Positions 28,066-36,099 of a stretch of 64,000 nt of DNA are shown here, in pieces. The stretch comes from Brevundimonas naejangsanensis (lineage in GTDB: Bacteria > Pseudomonadota > Alphaproteobacteria > Caulobacterales > Caulobacteraceae). The first letter of the stretch is position 1, and each line of letters opens with the position of its first letter. Location: positions 913,501 to 977,500 of the forward strand of contig NZ_CP015614.1 in the NCBI RefSeq assembly GCF_000635915.2, written 5' to 3'. The notes under the pieces were generated by a model. That model searched no databases. It worked only from the letters and a program-made list of their open reading frames with translations, and was not told where the DNA came from. Both the position numbers and the translations under genes were made by a program.

Positions 28066-28671
28066 ATGGCTTCCGGCATTCATTTCGGCCGCATCCCGGC
28101 TAACGCTGTCCATCTGTGCGTCGACATGCAACGCCTCTTTGCGGAAGATACGGCCTGGCGCACGCCATGGATGCCGCGCGTCCTGCCCGTCGTCGTGCGT
28201 CTGTGCGAGCGTAAGGCCGAGCGCACCTGTTTCACCCGGTTCATCCCCGCCCGTTCGCCGGGCGAGGGGCGAGGAACGTGGCGGCGCTACTGGGAGCGAT
28301 GGTCGTCGATCACGCTCGACAACCTGGGTGCCGACAAGGTGGAGCTGTTGCCCGAGCTTCAGACCTTCACCCCGCCCGCCAGGGTGCTGGACAAGGCGCA
28401 TTATTCCCCGTGGGTCGATACCGGTTTAGCGAGCGCTCTGGCGGCGGGGCACGTGGACACTCTGGTCGTGACCGGAGCCGAGACCGACATGTGCGTGCTC
28501 GCGACCGTGCTTGGAGCCGTGGACCTGGGCTTTCGGGTGGTGGTTGTTGCCGACGCCCTGTGCAGTTCGTCTGACCAGTCGCACGACGCCTTGCTGGCTC
28601 TTTATCATGACCGGTTCGGCCAGCAGATCGAGACGGCGCAATGCGACGAAGTTCTGGACGCCTGGGCCTAG
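28066..28671 (+). CDS. Isochorismatase-family cysteine hydrolase
   Basis: This 201-residue α/β hydrolase of the isochorismatase/nicotinamidase fold has the complete triad: D20 in LCVDMQRLF, K110 in VLDKAHYSPW and C143 in ETDMCVLAT. The cis-peptide region VVTGAETDM is conserved. Members hydrolyse nicotinamide, isochorismate, N-carbamoyl compounds or ureido acids. Metal-site residues diagnostic for nicotinamidase are not obvious, so the substrate stays open. It stands alone on the plus strand ahead of mgtC. Confidence 0.88.
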   Translation: MASGIHFGRIPANAVHLCVDMQRLFAEDTAWRTPWMPRVLPVVVRLCERKAERTCFTRFIPARSPGEGRGTWRRYWERWSSITLDNLGADKVELLPELQTFTPPARVLDKAHYSPWVDTGLASALAAGHVDTLVVTGAETDMCVLATVLGAVDLGFRVVVVADALCSSSDQSHDALLALYHDRFGQQIETAQCDEVLDAWA

Positions 28672-28900
28672 GCCTCGGAGCGAAGACCCATCCGTGGGAA
28701 CACGAGCCGTTTGTCAGGGCCATGAAGCGAGATGACGGCCTTGGCTAAGCTCGGACTGCGGCCGGCCGAAACCGGGCATCTCCTCACCGCTTCGCGGACT
28801 CTGCCGTCGGCGGATCGGTCTTCGCAGCAAAGCGCTTATAGGCCATCGCAACTCAGCGTCGGCGCAGGAACACCGACGCCCCAGAACGGGGAGCCGGCCA

Positions 28901-29596
28901 TTGAGCGAAGCGCCATTGATTGACCCGCAGATCATCTGGCCCGTGGTCGGTGCGGTTGTCGCCGGCGCATTGATCGGGCTGGAGCGCGAGTACCGCGCCA
29001 GCGCGGCCGGGTTCCGTACGCACATTCTGGTTTCTCTCTCCTCCGCGCTTCTCATGCTGGCCGCGGTGCACCAGGTCCACTGGCTGACCGACACGCCGCC
29101 GGATATCATCCGCATCGACCCTGTACGAATGGCCCATGGCATCCTCACAGGCATCGGTTTCCTCTGCGGCGGGGTCATCTTTCGCGAGGGCTTCACCGTG
29201 CGCGGGCTAACGACCGCTGCGTCCTTATGGTTCACGTCCGCGCTAGGCATCCTCTTCGGTGTGAGTTTTTTCAGTCTGGGGGCGCTAGGGACCATCGCTA
29301 CCCTACTGGTCCTTGCAGCGGTCAGCCTGACCGACGCGCTCCTTCCCCAGCGACGGTACGCGGAGATCAAGGTCCGCTATCGGGCGGATGCGGCGATCAA
29401 CATCGCAGGGTTTCGTCTGGCTCTTTCGGGGCACGCCTTGAACCCTCGTAAGATCGACTTGGAGGCCGATGCTCAGGCGCTGACGTTCACCACGATGGTG
29501 AGCGGCTATAGGGAGACGAGAGTCGATGCGCTGGCGGCGACGCTGCGGAAGGATGAATCCGTCCTCGCTTTCGAGTGCCGCGCCGGATCGCCTTGA
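28901..29596 (+). CDS. MgtC/SapB family membrane protein
   Basis: This 231-residue protein has four to five N-terminal spans with the family motifs ALIGLEREYRASAAGFRTH and GIGFLCGGVIFREGFTVRGL, then TTAASLWFTSALGIL. A C-terminal ACT-like cytoplasmic domain runs from ~residue 155. MgtC proteins are linked to low Mg2+ survival and ATP synthase or phosphate control. The start is TTG 28901, supported by GGGGAG and by the family N-terminus. Confidence 0.9.
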   Translation: MSEAPLIDPQIIWPVVGAVVAGALIGLEREYRASAAGFRTHILVSLSSALLMLAAVHQVHWLTDTPPDIIRIDPVRMAHGILTGIGFLCGGVIFREGFTVRGLTTAASLWFTSALGILFGVSFFSLGALGTIATLLVLAAVSLTDALLPQRRYAEIKVRYRADAAINIAGFRLALSGHALNPRKIDLEADAQALTFTTMVSGYRETRVDALAATLRKDESVLAFECRAGSP

Positions 29597-29771
29597 GGCC
29601 AATGAATGGCCAAGTCGACCTACTTCCCGACCGCCTTGGCGGCATACTACTTGCGCGACAAGGGATCCACGAGGCCGACGGTCCTGCGTGAAAGAAGCGT
29701 TGGCGCACGGCCAACCCGAATTGAGGTGCTGCGTTGTTGAGCTATCGGTTCAACAACAAGGACGTGACGTG

Positions 29772-30410
29772 ATGAACGAGAGAGCCACAGCAGACGAGGG
29801 CGGTCTGCCCGGTTTACCGCCTGTCGCACCAAAGCTTCGCTTTCGAAGAGTCGAGGCCGTCGGCGTTTCGATCATCGCCGCAGTGGTTTTTCTAGGCGCT
29901 ATCGGCTTCATCAAGCCCGAGGAAAGCAACGGCCTGGATCTGGTCGTGCGGGTCGCGATCATCTTCGTCGCGCTGACCGCGGGCTTCCGCTTTCTCGGCA
30001 AGCGCGAGCTGAGCCAAATGTCGCCGTTCGAAATCGTCACGCTGCTGCTCATAGCCGAAATCGTGTCCCCCTCTCTCACCGCCGGTGATGAATCGATCCC
30101 GGGGGCTTTGATCGGGGCGGCTACCCTCCTGCTCCTCACCTTCATTGACTCGGTCATGACCTACCGACTGAAGTGGTTTCAGACCGTCAGCGAAGCGCCG
30201 CCGACGATCGTGATCAATAGGGGACGGCTTGTCGAAGACGTGTTGCACAAGGACCGTGTCAGACCTGACGAAATCCTTTCGGAAATGCGCAAGTCGGGGA
30301 TCGAGCGCCTGGAGATGGTCAAGTGGGGGGTCTTGGAGCCCGATGGCCGGATGTCGTTCGTCCGCTATGACGGCGAAGACACCGGCGCGGAGGAGCCTAT
30401 GGTGAGCTAG
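29772..30410 (+). CDS. DUF421 (YetF-like) membrane protein
   Basis: This 212-residue protein has three N-terminal spans (AVGVSIIAAVVFLGAIGF onward) with the DUF421 signature FRFLGKRELSQMSPFEIVTL. A soluble β-rich domain follows, containing PPTIVINRGRLVEDVL and MRKSGIERLEMVKWGVLEPD. YetF-like proteins occur with stress and sporulation genes. The activity is unknown. The start is ATG 29772, within GTGATGAACG. It follows mgtC by 175 bp, and these two gene families often co-occur. Confidence 0.88.
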   Translation: MNERATADEGGLPGLPPVAPKLRFRRVEAVGVSIIAAVVFLGAIGFIKPEESNGLDLVVRVAIIFVALTAGFRFLGKRELSQMSPFEIVTLLLIAEIVSPSLTAGDESIPGALIGAATLLLLTFIDSVMTYRLKWFQTVSEAPPTIVINRGRLVEDVLHKDRVRPDEILSEMRKSGIERLEMVKWGVLEPDGRMSFVRYDGEDTGAEEPMVS

Positions 30411-30601
30411 CATCGTACATGCAGATCCTAGCGACGCCGGAGGGGTGAAGCGGCCGTTGGAATGCGGGTAATCGCCCTCCTCCTTTAATGTCTTGGGGGC
30501 GCTCTGGGGCCGTTCCCTGAAACGCCGCGCCAACTGCGGTCTGCTCTGCGGGAACGCCCTACCGCCGCTCGCCTTATCTCCTGAGGCGAAAGGAGAGAGC
30601 C

Positions 30602-30916
30602 ATGGTCAAAATGCCCCGCAATCCACCCGACTACCTCAATAATGAGGACGGCACCCTCACGCCGATCAAAGCCGACGCGGTATCTAGAGGCGACCCAGCA
30701 GAGCTGCTGCGCGGCGTAGGCCAGGAGAATATCTCAGCCCCCCTGATCACGCCAAGGCCGTCAGACCCGCCTCTTTCTCCGCCAAAGCTCGACGATGACG
30801 CCACGCAGATGAAGAAGATCGAAGACGCCGCCGGTACAGAGCCGTCGCCGCCGGGCGTCGCCGAGCCCGAGGGCGCGCGTGAGTTGCCCAGGCCGCCGCT
30901 CGCTGATCCTACCTGA
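30602..30916 (+). CDS. Proline-rich hypothetical protein
   Basis: This 104-residue protein starts at ATG 30602 with a strong AAAGGAGAG. It is rich in Pro, Asp and Glu (DYLNNEDGTLTPIKADAVSR; RPSDPPLSPPKLDDDATQ) and probably disordered. Its stop overlaps the next ATG as TGATG, giving a three-gene run of small proteins. The function is unknown. Confidence 0.7.
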   Translation: MVKMPRNPPDYLNNEDGTLTPIKADAVSRGDPAELLRGVGQENISAPLITPRPSDPPLSPPKLDDDATQMKKIEDAAGTEPSPPGVAEPEGARELPRPPLADPT

Positions 30917-31056
30917 TGACTAAAGCTGACTTGCGCCGCGATCCGCATGGGCTTGTAGCTGACATGAAAGAGCGCGCGGAGGCGGACAAGACGGCTCAAG
31001 GCTCTACGGTAGCTTTGATCACAGGGCCGGTCGGCGTCGGCTCCGCCCTTGTTTAA
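30916..31056 (+). CDS. Very small protein, 46 residues
   Basis: ATG 30916 overlaps the preceding stop (TGATG) and encodes MTKADLRRDPHGLVADMKER, ending in a hydrophobic GPVGVGSALV. The tight coupling upstream and the next gene starting 11 bp after its TAA support a real gene. The function is unknown. Confidence 0.55.
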   Translation: MTKADLRRDPHGLVADMKERAEADKTAQGSTVALITGPVGVGSALV

Positions 31057-31067
31057 ATGGAGGCCCC

Positions 31068-31364
31068 ATGGCGGCTAAACTAGATTTCGAACGCTGGATG
31101 CAAGGGCTGGGCGTGCCCATGGGCGAGGCTATGCGCGCGACCGGGCCCATCATGGAGCGACGGCTGTCAGAGAGCAGTGTCTCCTGGACCGAACTAGACG
31201 AGCGCCAAGTCATTGCCCTCTTTGTCTCAGCCTTCAGGGAAGCCGTACCAGCTATTTATCCTCATCGGGACATAGAAGTGCTCAACCAAGCTTTGGATCA
31301 GATGCTCGCGAACATCGAAATGGAAACGGCGGCGACGGCCGACGGAAGCAAGACGATTAACTGA
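31068..31364 (+). CDS. Small helical hypothetical protein
   Basis: This 98-residue protein has GGAGG just before ATG 31068 (MAAKLDFERWMQGLGVPMGE). It is mainly α-helical, with amphipathic segments (QVIALFVSAFREAVPAIY and EVLNQALDQMLANIEMET). It is third in the small-protein cluster. The family is not recognised. Confidence 0.6.
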   Translation: MAAKLDFERWMQGLGVPMGEAMRATGPIMERRLSESSVSWTELDERQVIALFVSAFREAVPAIYPHRDIEVLNQALDQMLANIEMETAATADGSKTIN

Positions 31365-31481
31365 GGCATAAGCTCCAGTAGGAGCCGAGCCCGGTGAGCG
31401 GCTACTGTCCGGAACTGAACTTATGGGCCCGCGTTCAGCAACCTCTTAGTTGCCTTTAGAGAATTGCTCGATGGCGTAACT

Positions 31482-31691
31482 ATGGCCAAGGTTCAACAAA
31501 CGATGCGGGAGAAGGTCGACTCCTATTTAAAAGACGCTCTAGCTGAGAACAGTGAGGCCGTCCGCGCTAAGCTTCTTGGCAAAGCCGTATACTGGAACGG
31601 CGTGGCCGCCAAGCAGCAGACCGAGTCGCCTTTTGCGGGCCGAGCGAGAAGCGGGCTCGGCACCGCGGGAGATCACGCAGGTTGCGGCTGA
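31482..31691 (+). CDS. Small hypothetical protein, possibly truncated
   Basis: This 69-codon frame from ATG 31482 begins MAKVQQTMREKVDSYLKDAL, continues VRAKLLGKAVYWNGVAAKQQ, then turns into low-quality sequence, suggesting a 3' frameshift. The VRAKLLGKAV segment is echoed by the relic at 27665-27692. There is no strong Shine-Dalgarno. Confidence 0.4.
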   Translation: MAKVQQTMREKVDSYLKDALAENSEAVRAKLLGKAVYWNGVAAKQQTESPFAGRARSGLGTAGDHAGCG

Positions 31692-31769
31692 GGGCGCATT
31701 GAATGCGTCCAGGAAGCAGGAAGCCCGACCTTGGGGACAAAGCGGGCGTCCAAGGGAGCGAAGGTGCCC

Positions 31770-32066
31770 TTAGGCTGCGGACGACAGCGCCTCGGCGTTG
31801 ACGGCGGCATCGGCGATACTCGTCAAATCCCCGTCCGTCTGAGACTCTTCCTAAAGGGTCTCGTCTAACAGAGCGGCGGCGTTTTTCAGAGTCACCTGCG
31901 CCCAACGGTTCGGTGTGCCGTATCGGGTGATCACATAGTGCTCGACCGCTTGGACCGCGGTTAGAAGCGCGGCATCAAGCGCAAGGGTGTCGTTGGCGCG
32001 CGCCTTTGCTGGCGCTCTCGCCAAGGTGCGAAACACTACTCGATCGAACGACCGGGGCTGACTCAT
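31770..32066 (-). pseudogene. YciF-like DUF892 ferritin-fold remnant
   Basis: The C-terminal helices of a DUF892/YciF protein are readable: DAALLTAVQAVEHYVITRYG, then NAAALLDETL, an in-frame TAG at 31851-31853, and the continuation EESQTDGDLTSIADAAVNAE before TAA. The Glu/His metal-ligand helix (QAVEHY) is kept. The N-terminal two thirds are absent or replaced by an unrelated start (MSQPRSFDRVVFRTLARAPA). Confidence 0.65.
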
Positions 32067-32175
32067 TGCTGACCCGGTCGGCTGCTTAGGTTATGAGGAG
32101 AATTATTGAAAGCCTAGCCGTGGAGCGTGCCGGTAATGACATCTGCATTGTTAGAGCTGACCAAGACGAGGCAGA

Positions 32176-32480
32176 TTGGTCAAAAGCAACGATCCCTTGG
32201 CCAACCTGCCGATGGGGCAGCGCTTGGACCATCTCGCTACGGGCCTCCCGATCATCCTGTCGAGCGCCGAGACCCTTTACGCATCGCGCGAAGCTGTCGG
32301 CGCTACGGGGCGCGTGCGCCAGATTCTGCGTAGCCACTCTCGGGAAAAAGCGGCGAAAATCATGATCCTCTTGGACTATGTCAGATGCCCGCCGGGCCTT
32401 TCGGATTGCGCCCAGAGCAGCTCGGCGTCGTCTATGACCACGACTCGCGACTGATATGCGCCAGCAACCCGGTTGAGCAG
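32176..32480 (+). pseudogene. Frameshifted gene, AbiV-like helical protein
   Basis: From ATG 32176 the frame encodes MVKSNDPLANLPMGQRLDHL, then LSSAETLYASREAVGATGRV and HSREKAAKIMILLDYVRCP. After a frameshift near 32395 it continues FGLRPEQLGVVYDHDSRLIC before degenerating. The helix with an EKAAKIMILLD-type motif resembles AbiV-like abortive-infection proteins, but this is a weak call by eye. Confidence 0.45.
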
Positions 32481-32725
32481 AAGGCTGCGTCAAGTTCGGT
32501 CGTGTGACCGTCCTCAGGGGGACATGGTACCCTCGAGCTCCTGCAATGTACGGCCCGAAACCGTGGCGGGTAGGTGCCGACAACAGACAAACGGCGCGTG
32601 ATCCTGCGGAACTCCCGCAAGTTGACGCGCGATGGAGCGAAAGTCCGGTTTTTGGCCGATAGCCAATGCCCGCTTGTGGCGCGTTTCATACGTAACCCTC
32701 TTGAACTGCGGGCCGAGGGTGGCAT

Positions 32726-33035
32726 GACGCCGCTAAGTCCAGCCGGCCTTTGAAGACCTCGGGCGTTCGAAGGCTTGCTACGCCAGGCCTGACCGGTGAC
32801 AGTAGCCTGGTCCCCGGCAGGCCGCTGCTATGTCCAGGCGCAAGCTAAAGGCGGCGGCGCACGAGCTCTCGTGTTCTCAACTGTCCGGCGGACACCCCCT
32901 CATTGTGGCGCTTGGAGGAGAGGGGAGGTAGGCTTGGACGAGGTTGATTTGGGGCGGAAAGGAACGGGATGCGAACCCAGGCGAAAGGCAGGATGATCGA
33001 CCTGGGGACCCTGCGGGCGCGCGGCGGGCGATTCC
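32726..33035. other. Intergenic, nothing recognised
   Basis: I see no gene, repeat or hairpin in this stretch. The promoter of the NTase-HEPN gene should lie near its 3' end. Confidence 0.3.
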
Positions 33036-33962
33036 ATGCGCGCTGATCTGGATCACCTTCCGGCCAAGCAGCAGCGCGAACTGGAGCGCGTCCGCACGAC
33101 CCTGCTGACCGAATTCGAGGCCGCGATCAAAAGCGGAGGAGGGGGCACTCAGTCCTGGCGGCGCGACGGCCGGGTGCTGAAGATCATCCTGTTCGGATCC
33201 TACGCCCGCAACGACTGGGTCGATGAACCCGACAACGGCTATCTGTCCGATTTCGATCTGCTGGTGATCGTCAGCCATGAGAAACTGACCGACATCGCCG
33301 ACTACTGGTATGTGGCCGAGGACAAGGTCCAGCGCGATCCCGCGGTGGGGAGGACGGTCAACATCATCGTCCACACCATGGCCGAGGTGAACCAGGCCCT
33401 GACCCGGGGCGAGTATTTCTGGACCGACATCCTGCGCGACGGCGTGGTGCTGTATGAGTTGCCGGGACATCCGTTCGTCCAGCCGCAGCCAATGACGGCG
33501 GCCGAGGCGGCTTCGGTGGCTCAACGGTCCTTTGAGCAGTGGAGCGTAAAGATTTCTGAGGCGTTGGCCGGAGTGGAGTTTTATCTCGGACGAGGTAACC
33601 GTAGAGACGCTGCTTTCCTACTTCATCAAGCCACTGAGCGGGCCTACGCCTGCTTCCTGCTGACCCACGCTTTCTATTTCCCGCGCTCTCACAATATCAA
33701 GTTTCTTCGCTCCCTCGCCGAGGACACTGACAATCGCCTGGCCGCGGCTTGGCCAAGAGAGCAGCGCACGGATCGCCGCCGCTTCGAACTGCTTAAGCGG
33801 GCCTACGTCGAAGCGCGCTATTCCGACCAATACGATCCTGATGTTGAAGACCTGCAGCGTTTGCTAGCGGGCGCTGAACGGCTTCGAACTCTCGTCGTGG
33901 AGGCAGGCGAAGAGCGGATCGCAAAGCTGGCTGATGCCGCCGAACGGACTACTTCGACCTAA
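33036..33962 (+). CDS. Nucleotidyltransferase-HEPN fusion protein
   Basis: This 308-residue protein fuses two domains that usually form a toxin-antitoxin pair. Residues ~35-130 are a minimal nucleotidyltransferase with the GS motif IILFGSYARNDW and the metal-binding SDFDLLVIV. Residues ~165-300 are a HEPN domain with RNRRDAAFLLHQATERAYAC and the RxxxH-like FPRSHNIKFLRSL. HEPN domains are RNases that MNT partners can inactivate by AMPylation. In the fusion both activities sit on one chain. No separate partner gene is seen. Confidence 0.85.
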   Translation: MRADLDHLPAKQQRELERVRTTLLTEFEAAIKSGGGGTQSWRRDGRVLKIILFGSYARNDWVDEPDNGYLSDFDLLVIVSHEKLTDIADYWYVAEDKVQRDPAVGRTVNIIVHTMAEVNQALTRGEYFWTDILRDGVVLYELPGHPFVQPQPMTAAEAASVAQRSFEQWSVKISEALAGVEFYLGRGNRRDAAFLLHQATERAYACFLLTHAFYFPRSHNIKFLRSLAEDTDNRLAAAWPREQRTDRRRFELLKRAYVEARYSDQYDPDVEDLQRLLAGAERLRTLVVEAGEERIAKLADAAERTTST

Positions 33963-34320
33963 GGTCGCGGTCTCAAATGCGCCAATAGCAGTCATTGGTG
34001 CACGATCCGAAAGGCGACATTCTAGGGCGGGGAATCCGCGCCTCTGGGCGATCAGGGAGCGCCAGACCTTGCGTCGCCCAACTTCGCTGACGGCGGCAAC
34101 GGCACGCGCCGACACACGACGCGCGTGGACGCCACGGCGCGGGTTCGAGGCGATCGCGGCCAGGGCGTCGACGCATCCCGCCATGACGCCTTGCCAAGCC
34201 AGGCGCCCCAGGAAGAACACCACCTCGTCCTAGTCGCCGTATCGGTCGAGCAGCCCCCGTGTCGTCGCCTCTAGGTCCGACTGCGCGATACGCGCGACGG
34301 CGGCATTATCACTGCCGCTA
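33864..34320 (-). pseudogene. Decayed gene with amber stop
   Basis: On the minus strand one continuous frame reads ARIAQSDLEATTRGLLDRYG-D, then TAG, then DEVVFFLGRLAWQGVMAGC and VDALAAIASNPRRGVHARRV. Coding character on both sides of the stop suggests a nonsense mutation. The 3' part overlaps the NTase-HEPN gene end and is uncertain. The family is unknown. Confidence 0.35.
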
Positions 34321-34363
34321 AGGTTCCTTGCACTCGACGACCGGGGCGCCGGTCAAGCGGATC

Positions 34364-34756
34364 ATGTCTGCCCTAGAAGCTGCGGCGCATTTCTCTGCTG
34401 GCGTCGTCGGCCCATTCAACATGGTCGAAACGGGCCAAGGGAGGCGCATGACCCCATTCGTCCGCGCCAATTATCCCGACGCCAGCAACCGCATCAGAAT
34501 AGAAGTCCAGTGGGCTTCACACGATCTGTTAACTATCGCCCACGAAGCAACAAGCTATGCCGATGTCATTCCGGTCGCCAATTTCTGGTTCGACAAAGAT
34601 AGCGATGATCTGATTGGGTTTTTAGAAGTGTTCCCGCCGCATGAGATCAGACCACACCCATTAGTTGAAGCGGCTAAGCTGAACGGGCTGTCCCTAGATG
34701 GTTCGAACGATGACGTAATGGATCGTTTGAAAAAGCATTGTCGGGAAGCAGCCTGA
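34364..34756 (+). CDS. Hypothetical protein, 130 residues
   Basis: The start is probably ATG 34364 (MSALEAAAHFSAGVVGPFNM). A TTG at 34328 is an alternative. The body has IRIEVQWASHDLLTIAHEAT and ANFWFDKDSDDLIGFLEVFP, a mixed α/β pattern, with a charged helical end. Base composition is less GC-rich than its neighbours, suggesting transfer. A strong terminator follows 35 bp after the stop. The family is not recognised. Confidence 0.6.
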   Translation: MSALEAAAHFSAGVVGPFNMVETGQGRRMTPFVRANYPDASNRIRIEVQWASHDLLTIAHEATSYADVIPVANFWFDKDSDDLIGFLEVFPPHEIRPHPLVEAAKLNGLSLDGSNDDVMDRLKKHCREAA

Positions 34757-34790
34757 TTTGACCTTATGGTCTATAGGCTATAGAACGAAA

Positions 34791-34820
34791 TAAGGGGCGG
34801 CCCCGAAAGACCGCCCCTTA
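34791..34820 (+). terminator. Rho-independent-like terminator
   Basis: TAAGGGGCGG and CCGCCCCTTA form a perfect 10-bp stem around the loop CCCCGAAAGA, 35 bp downstream of the gene ending at 34756. The stem is followed by CCCCTTCTATATT. It is nearly symmetrical and may act in both directions. Confidence 0.8.
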
Positions 34821-34839
34821 CCCCTTCTATATTATCGTG

Positions 34840-34985
34840 AGGGGGTAGCGCAGCGCAGGTTCAAAGCCCGTCTGCGCTAGAGCCCACCGATGATTGCTCA
34901 TCGGAACCTCCTTATCTTTCGGCCCGGATGGCAGTCCGGGTAACGTTACCAAGACGCCCCTGAGCTTGCTCAGGGGTGTTCTGCT
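34840..34985 (+). ncRNA. Candidate structured small RNA
   Basis: Four consecutive hairpins lie between two terminators. TAGCGCAG/CTGCGCTA pairs 34846-34853 with 34872-34879. CCGATGA/TCATCGG pairs 34887-34893 with 34898-34904. CCCGGA/TCCGGG pairs 34923-34928 with 34935-34940. The last is a terminator stem at 34957-34976 followed by a T-rich tail. No protein frame explains it. An unpaired AACCTCC (34905-34911) lies in the middle and could pair with ribosome-binding sites. The family is not recognised. Confidence 0.5.
34954..34980 (+). terminator. Terminator hairpin with T-rich tail
   Basis: CCCCTGAGC (34957-34965) pairs perfectly with GCTCAGGGG (34968-34976) across a TT turn. Outer bases can extend the stem, and TGTTCTGCTTT follows. 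Confidence 0.75.
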
Positions 34986-35100
34986 TTGGCGAGATGCCTC
35001 CACACGCCTTCTTTACACCTGAATCGCGCGGCGGCGCAACCCCCCGGTCAAGTATACTGCCGGTTGAGCCACCCCCCGAGACACGCAACCGGGCTAAGAG

Positions 35101-35500
35101 TTGACGTTACGGTCAAGGCTTATGAACTCGCTTGACCGTAAAGTCGGTATCACATCCGGTTATACGACGTGCTGCGGTTAACGGGTTTCTTTCCGACATT
35201 ATGTCGGTGCGTGTTTCGGTATCTGCTTTATATGCTTCGTTTTAGGTGGCGCAAAACATGTTGCGAAACTCACGTCGGAACCGTGCTGATATACTGACCG
35301 TAAAACTTGCTCCGAAATGGTGCTGTGATTTACGTCGTTATAATTGGTCTCAGTTAAACCGGCTTAACCGAACGCTTCGTTGTAGGTGCCGGAAATAACT
35401 TCTGTTCGGTGTCAGCGCTGTCGCGTTTGGCGTCACGTGAGTGATTAAAAGCACCTTCCGTCGTGGGACGGCTTCGGCTTTATCCTTGGTATCGCTGACC
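35101..35500. repeat. AT-richer region with imperfect repeats
   Basis: This stretch is visibly lower in GC than the rest and has no long frame. TACGGTCAAG (35108-35117) and CTTGACCGTA (35131-35140) form a perfect 10-bp inverted repeat. AAAACATGTTGCGAAA (35253-35268) recurs as AAAACTTGCTCCGAAA (35302-35317). GCTTCGTTTTAGGTGGCG (35234-35251) recurs as GCTTCGTTGTAGGTGCCG (35374-35391). A GTGCTG core occurs at about 35168, 35283 and 35320. It may be an origin, partition or regulatory region. Confidence 0.5.
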
Positions 35501-35587
35501 GAGGTTCCACCGCATGGCCCACGCACCAATCATTCCAGTTTCACGCGTTGGATTACGTTTCTGTTTTCCGACATCGACCGGCCCGAT

Positions 35588-35650
35588 AATTAGGCGCAGG
35601 AATTTCTTGCTCTTCGCACCACAGAGTTTTCTCCTAATGGAGACCTGTGC
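35588..35650 (+). promoter_or_regulatory. Conserved hairpin leader, copy 1
   Basis: This leader matches the one at 36032-36099 through GGCGCAG, AATT, CTCTTC, CCACA and TAAT blocks. It ends in a hairpin TCTCC-TAAT-GGAGA whose 3' arm contains the Shine-Dalgarno for GTG 35651, so it could mask translation. Confidence 0.5.
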
Positions 35651-35836
35651 GTGACGAAGCCCTCCCAACCTCCGACCTCACCCAACCGGCTTTCGATCCG
35701 TTGGCGCGACTTGCATCTGAGCGGTTATGGTCCTCACGGCGTGTGGGGCGTAGTCATCCTAATCGTGGTCGTTATCGGCGTGTTGGTGTTCGCCCAAAAC
35801 GCCGTGTTGACGCTCATTGATGGGCTCAAAGGCTAA
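35651..35836 (+). CDS. Small single-span membrane protein, copy 1
   Basis: This 61-residue protein starts at GTG 35651 (VTKPSQPPTSPNRLSIRWRD). It has a Pro-rich N-terminus, LHLSGYGPHG, and one strong membrane span (GVWGVVILIVVVIGVLVFA). The start overlaps the stop of a possible 46-codon leader ORF (35514-35654) as GTGA. It is paralogous to the gene at 36100, sharing a VTK-x-P-x-PP start and an LxxSGxG segment before the membrane span. The function is unknown. Confidence 0.6.
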   Translation: MTKPSQPPTSPNRLSIRWRDLHLSGYGPHGVWGVVILIVVVIGVLVFAQNAVLTLIDGLKG

Positions 35837-36031
35837 GTTGGAGCCCGCCCACGCCGTCACATTTAGCTTTCGTCATGGACGCTGCTTCGAGGTGTTAGGC
35901 GGGTGTAAGCTCTGCGCAATCGCAGGAGGCGACCACATGTTCGATCACCGACAAGAAGGCCGCTATCCCCGGCATCCCGAGATGTTTCCGAAGTGTTCTG
36001 TTGGCATACAACACGACCCTATTGACGCCGA

Positions 36032-36099
36032 GCCTGATTCGGGCGCAGCAATTCTTCTCTTCCCCCACACATCTTTTTCTTAATGAGAAGGTGTGTCCG
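36032..36099 (+). promoter_or_regulatory. Conserved hairpin leader, copy 2
   Basis: It is homologous to the leader at 35588-35650. The stem is changed on both sides but still pairs (TTCT-TAATG-AGAA), and the AGAAGG that follows can serve as Shine-Dalgarno for GTG 36100. Paired change in both arms supports a selected RNA hairpin. Confidence 0.5.
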
